Shown in pieces: positions 15,846-22,866 of a stretch of DNA of 38,264 nt (within the stretch, counting starts at the first letter, position 1; each line of letters opens with the position of its first letter). The notes under the pieces were generated by a model, which worked only from the letters and a program-made list of their open reading frames with translations, was not told the DNA's origin and ran no database searches. Position numbers and translations under genes: made by a program. The stretch is from Candidatus Levybacteria bacterium RIFCSPLOWO2_01_FULL_39_10. Its GTDB lineage: Bacteria > Patescibacteriota > Microgenomatia > Levybacterales > UBA12049. Location: the NCBI GenBank assembly GCA_001782515.1, contig MFOV01000003.1:40446-78709 (forward strand), written 5' to 3'.

Positions 15846-15949
15846 GGAGGAAGATACCGTCTGGTATCTTCCGACGATGACCCCGTATAAACGCTCTTGC
15901 GACGCGAGGATGTAAACCTCGGGAGCAAGGAAGTTTATATGGGGTCAAG
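15841..15949 (+). other. GTCAAG-bounded structured intergenic element, copy 1
   Basis: Bounded by GTCAAG at 15841-15846 and 15944-15949. It contains a perfect 10-bp hairpin (GGAAGATACC / GGTATCTTCC, loop GTCT, 15849-15872), then GACGA. A 14-pair closing stem follows (15879-15892 with 15933-15946, one G-U pair). Inside is CTTGC-GA / GA-GCAAG around a GAGG-loop-CCTC hairpin. Copies at 20403 and 29648 share the layout. It lies between the divergent hrcA and 15976 promoters. It could be a small RNA, a DNA-level hairpin element or a mobile intergenic unit. Confidence 0.65.
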
Positions 15950-15959
15950 CTCAAAACAA

Positions 15960-15968
15960 TGCTATACT
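15960..15968 (+). promoter_or_regulatory. Extended -10 promoter of the 15976 gene
   Basis: TGC followed by TATACT (15963-15968), with the ATG at 15976 only 7 bp beyond. No convincing -35. The transcript would be leaderless. Confidence 0.5.
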
Positions 15969-15975
15969 AATTTTC

Positions 15976-16356
15976 ATGGAGAAGAAAAGAACAAGACTTC
16001 GCCCTATCTCAAGAAAAAGACATAACTATTTTTATCTTCTTACAGCAATATTAACTTTGATATTGTCTGGCTATATTTTATTTAACTTTTCTCCCCAATC
16101 AGCGTTTGAAATTTCGGAACTCGGAAATTTTACGATTAAGATTCCTTTAATTTTAATTTTTCTATTTTCCTTCTCAATCTTTATCTACTCTTTAACTACT
16201 TTTCTATTTTTCAGAAAAACTCAAGGGGTAATTTTTATTGCTTTTATTGATTCATATATCATAATGAGGCTTGCAGGTCTAACTCACTGGATATTTTTGG
16301 TTTTGGTAATTGCACTCTTTGTAACTGTAGAACTTTTTATACTTAAGAAAAAATAA
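15976..16356 (+). CDS. Multi-pass membrane protein of unknown function
   Basis: 126 residues. A basic N-terminus (MEKKRTRLRPISRKRHN) is followed by four hydrophobic segments (about 18-37, 53-75, 80-98, 102-121) and a Lys-rich end. The basic start suggests a cytoplasmic N-terminus. I do not recognise a family. It stands alone between the hrcA operon and a convergent two-gene operon. Confidence 0.65.
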   Translation: MEKKRTRLRPISRKRHNYFYLLTAILTLILSGYILFNFSPQSAFEISELGNFTIKIPLILIFLFSFSIFIYSLTTFLFFRKTQGVIFIAFIDSYIIMRLAGLTHWIFLVLVIALFVTVELFILKKK

Positions 16357-16421
16357 TAACTTAATAAAGAATTTTTCTACCTCAAATTAACGTACAAGAA
16401 CTATTTTTATTATTGTGAAAA

Positions 16422-17264
16422 CTAATGGGTATCAAAATCCCAAAATCTAGCTTCTTCATAAAGAGTACCATTCAAAATAGCTGCATTGCTAAAATCTAAA
16501 TTAACTGTATCTTGCTTTCCTTCATTGTTAAATAAAATAATAAATTTATTATTATTCTTATCTACCTCGTAAACTGCTCCAAGATCACCATCTCGGCCTT
16601 TATAGACTCTTGTTTTTATATATACAAATGGTTCAATAATCTTTCCTTCATTATTTTTTAAGGTTAAAACTTTTCTAATATCATCTATTACTAAACTTTC
16701 ATTATTATTATTATGCGTGTTTTCAGTTAATGCTATACCTAAATAGTTTTTATTTTGTTTCTTATAATAAGTGAATTGCGCTTCATTGGGGGGACGGTAA
16801 TAAAAACCTGGTGCAAGATATGCTGTCTTTAAACGAAATCCATAATTATTGTATATTTTGCTTATAAATTCTTCATCAATACCTAATACTTTAGCTTCTC
16901 TATCTGTTAATGGTCTGTTTGTTGTATCGGGTAAATTTTCCAGAGAATATTCTGAACAATCGATCCCCTTACTAAAATCAGTACAAAGTTTATATTCCTG
17001 ATTACTAATAACATAGTAATTAATATTATCCATATTAATATGATTTTCGCGGTCATGTTCTTCTTTTAAATCTGAGAGGGAGTTGGGGAGTTTTCTATTA
17101 TATTTATAGTATAATTCTATAGCTTTTGATGCATATTCCAATTCTTCAAGCGTAAAATTATCATCTGAACGATTTTGATTTTCGGTACTAAGCTTATTAT
17201 CCCAAATGATTAAAATAAATAGTAAAACTGCTAGAAAACAAGTGATAATAATATGTTTAAGCAT
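16422..17264 (-). CDS. Membrane-anchored extracytoplasmic protein of unknown function
   Basis: 280 residues. One N-terminal hydrophobic segment (5-22) works as a signal anchor; the rest is hydrophilic. The region LEELEYASKAIELYYKYNRKLPNSLSDL resembles the helix and following loop of pseudopilin-like proteins, but there is no prepilin cleavage motif. No catalytic motif is recognised. Its start overlaps the stop of the upstream membrane protein by 1 bp, so the two are cotranscribed and perhaps partners. Confidence 0.65.
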   Translation of the reverse strand: MLKHIIITCFLAVLLFILIIWDNKLSTENQNRSDDNFTLEELEYASKAIELYYKYNRKLPNSLSDLKEEHDRENHINMDNINYYVISNQEYKLCTDFSKGIDCSEYSLENLPDTTNRPLTDREAKVLGIDEEFISKIYNNYGFRLKTAYLAPGFYYRPPNEAQFTYYKKQNKNYLGIALTENTHNNNNESLVIDDIRKVLTLKNNEGKIIEPFVYIKTRVYKGRDGDLGAVYEVDKNNNKFIILFNNEGKQDTVNLDFSNAAILNGTLYEEARFWDFDTH

Positions 17265-17893
17265 TACGTAATTTCCAGAAAATCAAAAAGATAAAAGACA
17301 AAAATTAAAATTAGAGTAATAACAAATGGCAAAACACTAATAACAATTCCGGATACATTTAATAGTTGAATTCCTGTAAAAATTCCAACTATAAAAATTA
17401 AAATTAGATACAATAATACTGACCCAGCAATAAATTTTCTAAATTTATCCTTCTTAATTTCAAGGTAGTCCCTTGCCTTTTTACGAGTATATAAATACAA
17501 AAACGAAAAAATAGTAAACAGAATTACTAATGCTGTGCTGTCACCGCTTTGCTGTCCTTCATGTCCATAAGGACCGCCCTCTCCAAGTCCTAATGGTAAT
17601 AAAAGAAAATTTATTAGAAGTAGGACTGGTGTGAGAAGGGTCAAAAATATTTTATCCTTTGACAAGGAGTCAATAGAATAATCATTAGGATAATAATGAT
17701 TTATTAAGTAACCTACTTTCTCTAGAATTATAAAAACTATCCCAGCAATTAAACATAATAAAAGTAAGTAAGTAACGAAATATAATATCTTAGATTTTGT
17801 ATTTATATTTTTTATATTTGCATTTTGATTCAAATCTCGCGATGCATTATCTGGAGCGTTTTCTTTACTCGAATTTTTATCCTCTGGAGTCAT
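17264..17893 (-). CDS. Four-helix membrane protein of unknown function
   Basis: 209 residues. A hydrophilic Asn/Asp/Lys-rich N-terminus (1-34) precedes four hydrophobic segments (about 35-60, 84-103, 122-138 and 155-205, the last probably two). A Gly-rich loop LGLGEGGPYGHEGQQSGD lies between helices 2 and 3. Topologically similar to small pilin-operon membrane proteins common in this kind of genome, but no specific family is claimed. The ATG lies 6 bp after a -10 box. Confidence 0.65.
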   Translation of the reverse strand: MTPEDKNSSKENAPDNASRDLNQNANIKNINTKSKILYFVTYLLLLCLIAGIVFIILEKVGYLINHYYPNDYSIDSLSKDKIFLTLLTPVLLLINFLLLPLGLGEGGPYGHEGQQSGDSTALVILFTIFSFLYLYTRKKARDYLEIKKDKFRKFIAGSVLLYLILIFIVGIFTGIQLLNVSGIVISVLPFVITLILIFVFYLFDFLEIT

Positions 17894-17899
17894 AATTAA

Positions 17900-17928
17900 A
17901 GTTTATTCTTGATCAATTTATAAGTCAA
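17900..17928 (-). promoter_or_regulatory. Predicted promoter of the 17893-16422 operon
   Basis: Minus strand -35 TTGACT (17923-17928), a 17-bp spacer, -10 TAAACT (17900-17905); the start codon follows after 6 bp, so the transcript looks leaderless. Confidence 0.65.
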
Positions 17929-17980
17929 ACTATTAAATCCATTTATACAATTCGGATATCAGAAAAAGCAGCCTCGATTC

Positions 17981-17989
17981 TGTTATAAT
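17981..17989 (+). promoter_or_regulatory. Extended -10 promoter of metG
   Basis: TGT followed by TATAAT (17984-17989). A start near 17996 would begin the transcript exactly at the first stem of the structured leader. Confidence 0.6.
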
Positions 17990-17996
17990 TACCGTG

Positions 17997-18066
17997 TCCT
18001 CAGAGGCAATGCTCCTTGAGCCGTGTTCGAACAGAACTGAAAAGGCGAAAGGTAAATGCCGGAGGA
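17997..18066 (+). promoter_or_regulatory. Structured metG leader that sequesters the Shine-Dalgarno site
   Basis: Nested helices: TCCTC (17997-18001) with GAGGA (18062-18066); GGCA (18005-18008) with TGCC (18057-18060); CCTT (18014-18017) with AAGG (18049-18052); a tandem GA/GA step; GCC (18020-18022) with GGC (18044-18046); and the hairpin GTTC-GAACA-GAAC (18025-18037). The outer stem contains the GGAGG at 18061-18065, which is 8 nt before the metG ATG. Folding would block ribosome binding, so this looks like a translational switch. The ligand or trigger is unknown, and I cannot match it to a known riboswitch class. Confidence 0.6.
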
Positions 18067-18073
18067 AGCTGTT

Positions 18074-19531
18074 ATGAACAAATTTTATATTTCAACACCA
18101 ATTTATTATATAAATGATGTTCCGCATATTGGACATGCGTACACTACTGTTGCGGCGGATGTTATTGCAAGATATTTCAAAGAAAAGTTGGGGGATGAAA
18201 ATATATTTTTCTTAACCGGAACGGATGAGCATGGCGCAAAAGTATCATCTGCGGCAAAGGAGGCTGGAAAAGAACCTCTTGAATTTGCAAATTCCATTGT
18301 TCCCCAGTTCGAATCCGCTTGGGAATTATTAAACATTAACTATTCTTATTTTTTCAGAACTACTGATCCGCGACATGAAAAAATTGTAGGCGTAATACTG
18401 CAAAAAATTTATGATAAAGGTTTTATTTATGAAGGAATTTATGAAGGACTTTACTGCGAAGGATGCGAAAAATTTCTGACAGAAGAAGATCTTGAAAGTG
18501 GAAAGTGTCCCCTTCATCCGAACAAAACCCCAGTCCGCCAGAAAGAAAAAAACTATTTTTTCAAATTATCACAGTTTAGGCAAGATTTAATTCGCTTGTT
18601 TGAAACAGAAGAAGTCAAAATTCTGCCAGAAAGCCGTAAAAATGAAATACTTGGAAAGCTAAAATCTGAGGACCTGAAAGACATTGCAATCTCCCGTGAG
18701 GAAGTCAGCTGGGGAATTCCTATTCCATGGGATAACACGCAAACCATTTATGTTTGGGTAGAAGCATTGTTTAACTATTACACGGCTACTCAATTTTTAG
18801 AAGGCAAACAAAAATTCTGGCCGGCGGATATTCACCTTATGGGTAAAGATATTTTGTGGTTTCACACAGTAATATGGTATGCGCTTTTAAAAGCTGCCGA
18901 ACTTGATTTGCCAAAAAAAGTATTTGCTCACGGATTTTTTACGATAAACGGCGAAAAAATGTCAAAGTCCGCAGGTAATGTGATTGCGCCAAAGGAATTA
19001 GTGGACAAATTCGGGGCAGATGCAACTCGTTATCTTTTACTTTCCCAATTTCCTTTTGGAAGTGACGGAGATTTTTCAATTGAAAAGCTTACCCAAAGCT
19101 ACAATGCAAATCTGGCAAACGGACTGGGGAATTTAGTTTCGCGTATTGCGAAAATTGCTGAATCAAGTAATTTCGGAAACGAGGTTAAAATTCAAGATTT
19201 TAAAGAACTAAGTAATGTTTTTCTGCTTACTGATGAAGATAAATCTTTGAGTGATAAAATAGAGAACTTCACATTACTTGAAGGAATTGAATATATACAA
19301 AACTTAATTAACAGAATAAATCAGATATTTGATCAGCATAAACCTTGGGAATTAATAAAATCAGACCAAACAAATGAATTGGATAGTCTATTATCTGAGT
19401 GTATTAGAAGTATCTTAGAAATTTCTGTATTATTACGACCGTTCATGCCCAAAACTGCAGAGATGATAGAAAAACAATTTAAAGGTCCAAAAATTAAATT
19501 ACTATCTCCGCTTTTCCCGCGAATAAAATAA
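18074..19531 (+). CDS. metG: Methionyl-tRNA synthetase
   Basis: 485 residues from the ATG at 18074. Charges tRNA-Met, so it feeds both initiation and elongation. Class I signatures: HIGH at 18-21 and GEKMSKSAGNV near 297-307. A connective-peptide cysteine cluster (CEGCEKF...CPLH, about 125-147) is a probable zinc site. The anticodon-binding helical domain follows; there is no C-terminal EMAP-type tRNA-binding domain. The alternative ATG at 18056 would add six residues but lies inside the leader stem. The GGAGG at 18061-18065 has ideal spacing to 18074, which decides the start. Confidence 0.95.
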   Translation: MNKFYISTPIYYINDVPHIGHAYTTVAADVIARYFKEKLGDENIFFLTGTDEHGAKVSSAAKEAGKEPLEFANSIVPQFESAWELLNINYSYFFRTTDPRHEKIVGVILQKIYDKGFIYEGIYEGLYCEGCEKFLTEEDLESGKCPLHPNKTPVRQKEKNYFFKLSQFRQDLIRLFETEEVKILPESRKNEILGKLKSEDLKDIAISREEVSWGIPIPWDNTQTIYVWVEALFNYYTATQFLEGKQKFWPADIHLMGKDILWFHTVIWYALLKAAELDLPKKVFAHGFFTINGEKMSKSAGNVIAPKELVDKFGADATRYLLLSQFPFGSDGDFSIEKLTQSYNANLANGLGNLVSRIAKIAESSNFGNEVKIQDFKELSNVFLLTDEDKSLSDKIENFTLLEGIEYIQNLINRINQIFDQHKPWELIKSDQTNELDSLLSECIRSILEISVLLRPFMPKTAEMIEKQFKGPKIKLLSPLFPRIK

Positions 19532-19560
19532 ATTTTTTTGCTATAATTATTTTTTAATTT

Positions 19561-20205
19561 ATGATATACGACGAAAATTATTTTCTAAATATTGAAAGAT
19601 ATGCACCTTTTTCATATTTACACCCTATTACTAAAAAAAGTAATTTTGCAAAAAAACAAATAATTAACTTGATTAAAATTAAAGAAAGAGAGTATGCAAA
19701 AAGAAGATCGAGGTGGATTTTGAAGAATCTGAAAATTTCTTCTAGTCTTGATATAGGTACTGCTGACGGATCATTGGTCAAAAAATTATTATCGAACGGG
19801 GTTGATGCCTATGGACTGGATATAAGTACTTATCAAATTAATAAATTAAAATTGCAATATCCGAATAATTTTTATCTTGGAAGCACAGACAATCTTCCGT
19901 TTAAGAGTAAGTCTTTCGATTTAATTTCAGCTTATCATGTGCTTGAACATGTTATGCCCGATCAGGTTCAAAATTCAATAAAAGAGTTAGGAAGAGTAAG
20001 TAGTAAATATATAATAATTGAGCATCCTGCAAAAGAAAACTTTCATGCCTATGTAGATTCCTCCCATATCTCAATATATACATCACATGAGTGGAAAAAT
20101 ATAATCACAAAAATTCTCAATCTTAACTGGAAATTAATAAAATTTGAAGAAGCAAATTTTTATAAACCTGTTTCCTTTTTACTTCAAAGAAGAACTGCCA
20201 ATTAA
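19561..20205 (+). CDS. Class I SAM-dependent methyltransferase
   Basis: 214 residues. Motif I is SLDIGTADGSLVKKLL (about 61-76), the acidic residue ending strand 2 is in AYGLDIS, and motif IV-like SFDLISAYHVLEHV (about 119-132) is typical of Methyltransf_11 type enzymes. The substrate cannot be deduced. It follows metG by 29 bp; a TGC-TATAAT extended -10 at 19542-19547 could drive it separately. Confidence 0.85.
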   Translation: MIYDENYFLNIERYAPFSYLHPITKKSNFAKKQIINLIKIKEREYAKRRSRWILKNLKISSSLDIGTADGSLVKKLLSNGVDAYGLDISTYQINKLKLQYPNNFYLGSTDNLPFKSKSFDLISAYHVLEHVMPDQVQNSIKELGRVSSKYIIIEHPAKENFHAYVDSSHISIYTSHEWKNIITKILNLNWKLIKFEEANFYKPVSFLLQRRTAN

Positions 20206-20212
20206 TTAGTTT

Positions 20213-20371
20213 TTATGGGGCAACTGCTCCTAAAACTTGCTGGCCTGTTTCTGAGAACATTAAGAATCCGCCGATTATAACTCCGATTACTCCTGCGAGA
20301 AGTGAAAACATAACTACTCCCATTTCATTTTGCTTTGTATGAAGTTTGAAACTTTTATGTTTTTTAGCCAT
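20213..20371 (-). CDS. 52-residue single-pass membrane protein
   Basis: A complete short frame: basic, Lys/His-rich N-terminus (MAKKHKSFKLHTKQNEMG), one hydrophobic Gly-rich helix (about 19-39), and a short C-terminus ending GAVAP. It ends 8 bp from the converging methyltransferase. It has a promoter with TTGACA and CATAAA 17 bp apart, 7 bp before the ATG. Codon periodicity and the promoter support a real gene; the function is unknown. Confidence 0.6.
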   Translation of the reverse strand: MAKKHKSFKLHTKQNEMGVVMFSLLAGVIGVIIGGFLMFSETGQQVLGAVAP

Positions 20372-20378
20372 CAATATA

Positions 20379-20407
20379 TTTATGACTCAAACTTGGAAAT
20401 TTGTCAA
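20379..20407 (-). promoter_or_regulatory. Predicted promoter of the 52-residue membrane protein
   Basis: Minus strand -35 TTGACA (20402-20407, formed by the left edge of the GTCAAG element), a 17-bp spacer, -10 CATAAA (20379-20384), start codon after 7 bp. Confidence 0.55.
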
Positions 20408-20518
20408 GGAGGAAGGTACCAGACGGTACTTTCCGACGAAGACCCGCCGATAATCGCTCCGTGAGCCGTATTCGAATAGAATGGAATAGGCGAACGGTAA
20501 GATATGGCTTGGGTCAAG
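20403..20518 (+). other. GTCAAG-bounded structured intergenic element, copy 2
   Basis: GTCAAG at 20403-20408 and 20513-20518. Hairpin GGAAGGTACC / GGTACTTTCC with loop AGAC (20411-20434, one G-U pair), then GACGA. The closing stem pairs GACCC and GCC (20441-20448) with GGC and GGGTC (20506-20515). Inside are CCGT-GA-GCC (20459-20467) and GGC-GA-ACGG (20489-20497) around an ATTC-GAATA-GAAT hairpin. It lies between the divergent small membrane protein and tatD. Confidence 0.65.
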
Positions 20519-20527
20519 AGAAAAATA

Positions 20528-20533
20528 TATAAT
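20528..20533 (+). promoter_or_regulatory. -10 box of tatD
   Basis: TATAAT 7 bp before the tatD ATG; no clear -35 at the right distance, where the 3' arm of the structured element lies. The transcript would be leaderless. Confidence 0.45.
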
Positions 20534-20540
20534 TAAAGCT

Positions 20541-21353
20541 ATGATCGATGTTCACTGCCATTTAAACTTTCATGCATTTAGAAAGGACTTTAATGAAGTG
20601 ATAAAAAATGCCAAAGATAATGGAGTCAATAAGATTATAAACGTAGGAACATCTATTGAAACAAGTCTGAGTGCTGTTGAGCTTGCTGAAAAATACGAAA
20701 ATTTATATGCAATCGTAGGTGTGCATCCTCACCACGCTGACAAACTTATCAGAGGCTGGGAAAAAGAGATTGAGAGAATTGCAAAGTCCTCAAAAAAAAT
20801 TGTGGGAATTGGAGAAATTGGCCTCGATTACTATTCATATAAGTCGAATGGAATTGTCGAACCAAAAATTCAGAAAGAAGTGTTCATTAAACAGATTGAA
20901 ATCGCGAACAAATTAAAACTTCCCCTGCAAATCCACAACCGACATGCAGGAGAGGACATTCTCAACATCCTCAATAGTCAATGGTCAAATGTCAATTGTC
21001 AGCCCCCCGGCATGTTTCACTGCATGTCAGGAGATGTTAATTTTCTTAAAAAAGTACTGGATTTAGGGTTTTATGTTGGTTTTGACGGGAATATTACATA
21101 CGAAGGTATTCCCAAGGGAGAAAATACTCCCCTTCCTGAACTTGTTAAAAATGCGCCAATTGATCGAATTGTTACAGAAACTGATGCGCCTTTTCTAACT
21201 CCCCAGCCTTACCGCGGTAGTCGCAACATTCCTTCCTATGTTATAATTACAGCAACCGAAATAGCCAAAATTAAGGGATTGGATTTGTCTGTCGTAGAAG
21301 CACAAACCACCGAAAACGCTAAGAATTTATTCAAACTAAACGCTAGTGGCTAA
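20541..21353 (+). CDS. tatD: TatD-family metal-dependent deoxyribonuclease
   Basis: 270 residues. Metal-binding residues of the amidohydrolase-like TIM barrel are visible: DVHCHLNF at 3-10, VGVHPHHA near 58-65, GEIGLDYY near 92-99, LPLQIHNRHA near 130-140, FHCMSG near 158-163, and ETDAPFLTP near 213-221. Members act as 3'-5' DNases. The segment just before FHCMSG is encoded by a heptad array (20971-21005). The C-terminal NASG also comes from an array that runs past the stop. Confidence 0.9.
   Translation: MIDVHCHLNFHAFRKDFNEVIKNAKDNGVNKIINVGTSIETSLSAVELAEKYENLYAIVGVHPHHADKLIRGWEKEIERIAKSSKKIVGIGEIGLDYYSYKSNGIVEPKIQKEVFIKQIEIANKLKLPLQIHNRHAGEDILNILNSQWSNVNCQPPGMFHCMSGDVNFLKKVLDLGFYVGFDGNITYEGIPKGENTPLPELVKNAPIDRIVTETDAPFLTPQPYRGSRNIPSYVIITATEIAKIKGLDLSVVEAQTTENAKNLFKLNASG
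20971..21005. repeat. In-frame 7-bp-periodic array inside tatD
   Basis: Five consecutive TCAANNN-type heptads (TCAATAG, TCAATGG, TCAAATG, TCAATTG, TCAGCCC) encode part of NSQWSNVNCQPPG. The period is 7 bp, not 3, so the array is not explained by a repeated peptide. Confidence 0.65.
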
Positions 21354-21370
21354 ATGCTAATGGCTAATTT
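21343..21370. repeat. 7-bp-periodic array at the tatD 3' end
   Basis: CTAGTGG, CTAAATG, CTAATGG and CTAATTT follow one another and include the tatD stop codon and the 19-bp spacer to the glycosyltransferase gene. Confidence 0.65.
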
Positions 21371-21372
21371 CT

Positions 21373-22866
21373 ATGACTAATTTTTTCAATACAATTTTTA
21401 CCCGTTATCCTGTTAAAACTCAAAGATCTTTGTCCGTTCTTCCAGGGTTTGTTTCATGGTTTCTAATTCTTTTTCCAATCTGGGGATCGCTTTTTATTCC
21501 TTATGCGGTTGCATATTTTGTACTGTTTTTTGATGTTTTCTGGTTCTATAGATCTTTCTCTCTTGTTATAACAGCATACATTTCATCAAAAAAAATCAAA
21601 GATGCAGAATCTGAAAACTGGCTTGAAAAAGCAAGTAAATTAACAGGGTTTGAAAAAGTAACTCATATTATAGTTATCCCAAATTATAAGGAAACTGATG
21701 AAAAACTGAGACGAATTGTAGGAACTATTGCTGCGCAGACTTTTCCCCTAGGCAGAATCTATATATTCCTGGCTATGGAAAAACGGGAGAAAAATGCACG
21801 TCAAAAATCCGCTAAGATAATAAAGGAGTTTGAGAATATATTTGGAGGGATTTACGCAACTTACCACCCGGATATCCAAGATGAGGTTAAAGGAAAATCT
21901 TCGAACCAATCGTTTGCCGCAAAAGAAGCAAACAAGTTGTTGGTAGAAGGAGGTCTTATTGATGAAAACTTTTCAACAATTACAACCGCTGATGCCGATT
22001 CAATGTTTGACAGACAGTATTTTTCATATCTTACTTTTGGATTTTTAAAAGACGCTAAAAGATATAACAGGTTCTGGCAGTCGGCGAATGTTGACCATAA
22101 TAATTTCTGGAGTGTTCCTGCAGCAACCAGAATATTTTCCTTCTTTTCAAGTTTGTGGAGAACAGGACTTCTTGTTCAAGGAGACAGACTTATTCCAACA
22201 TCAACATATTCTTTGTCGTATCTTCTCCTAAAACGGATAGGTTACTGGGACACTGATGTAATTCCTGAAGACTATAGAGTTTTCTTCAAGGCATTCTTTG
22301 CTATGAAAGGAGATATTGCGACAAACCCAATTTTTCTTAAGACCTCAATGGACTCCCCTCTTTCTCCAACCTACATAGGATCTCTTAAAAATAAATACTC
22401 ACAAATCAGGCGCTGGTCTTACGGCGCATCTGATGACCCTTTGTTTATAAAATGGTGGTTTACAGTGCCTGGAGTTCCTTTTATAAGGAAAACAAAAATA
22501 CTTTTCCATGTCCTCCTTGATCATTTTCTCTGGCCTGTTAACTGGTTTATTTTAACAATATCGGCAAATATAATAACTCTTATTAACCCTGTTTTTGCAA
22601 AAACAACAATAGGATACAATCTTCCTATTCTTGCGAGGTTTATTCTCTCATCAACTCTTATTGCACTTATTATTATGGTGGTCATTGATTATAGAAATAG
22701 ACCCAAACACCTAAGTAAATCAAAAATAAGAGAACTTGTTTTCCCCCTTGAATTCATTTTAATGCCCATTGCGGGATTCTTTCTAAATTCTTTACCCGCA
22801 ATCATTTCACATACCCAGCTTATGCTAGGTAAAAAAATGGAGTACAAAGTCACCGAGAAGTTATGA
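21373..22866 (+). CDS. GT2-like membrane glycosyltransferase
   Basis: 497 residues. Two N-terminal hydrophobic segments (about 23-65) precede a cytosolic GT-A domain beginning VTHIIVIPNYKE. It has a TTADADSMFD acidic motif (about 205-214), a distal acidic VIPEDYRVF, and QIRRWSYG resembling the QxxRW motif of processive synthases. At least two more membrane segments lie at the C-terminus. It probably builds a surface polysaccharide or glycolipid. First gene of a tightly packed five-gene cluster; it overlaps the next gene by 4 bp. Confidence 0.8.
   Translation: MTNFFNTIFTRYPVKTQRSLSVLPGFVSWFLILFPIWGSLFIPYAVAYFVLFFDVFWFYRSFSLVITAYISSKKIKDAESENWLEKASKLTGFEKVTHIIVIPNYKETDEKLRRIVGTIAAQTFPLGRIYIFLAMEKREKNARQKSAKIIKEFENIFGGIYATYHPDIQDEVKGKSSNQSFAAKEANKLLVEGGLIDENFSTITTADADSMFDRQYFSYLTFGFLKDAKRYNRFWQSANVDHNNFWSVPAATRIFSFFSSLWRTGLLVQGDRLIPTSTYSLSYLLLKRIGYWDTDVIPEDYRVFFKAFFAMKGDIATNPIFLKTSMDSPLSPTYIGSLKNKYSQIRRWSYGASDDPLFIKWWFTVPGVPFIRKTKILFHVLLDHFLWPVNWFILTISANIITLINPVFAKTTIGYNLPILARFILSSTLIALIIMVVIDYRNRPKHLSKSKIRELVFPLEFILMPIAGFFLNSLPAIISHTQLMLGKKMEYKVTEKL

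Noticed and set aside
15841..15949. GTCAAG element as a hammerhead ribozyme (GTC and CCGACGA next to a stem)
   Set aside because: The core would need CUGANGA and a GAA directly after stem II. The sequence has CCGACGA and no GAA at that place in any copy.
17997..18066. metG leader or the 15741 element as a tRNA or tRNA-like structure
   Set aside because: The helices are strictly nested, not a cloverleaf, and there is no anticodon arm or CCA end. The TTCGAA resembles a T loop only by chance.
18056..18073. metG start at ATG 18056
   Set aside because: It falls within the leader stem and upstream of the GGAGG; the family's conserved N-terminus begins at 18074.
20459..20497. GAGCCGTATTCG segment as a group II intron domain V
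   Set aside because: Only the first bases resemble domain V; the pairing partner GTACGGTTC is missing and no reverse transcriptase or other intron domain is nearby.
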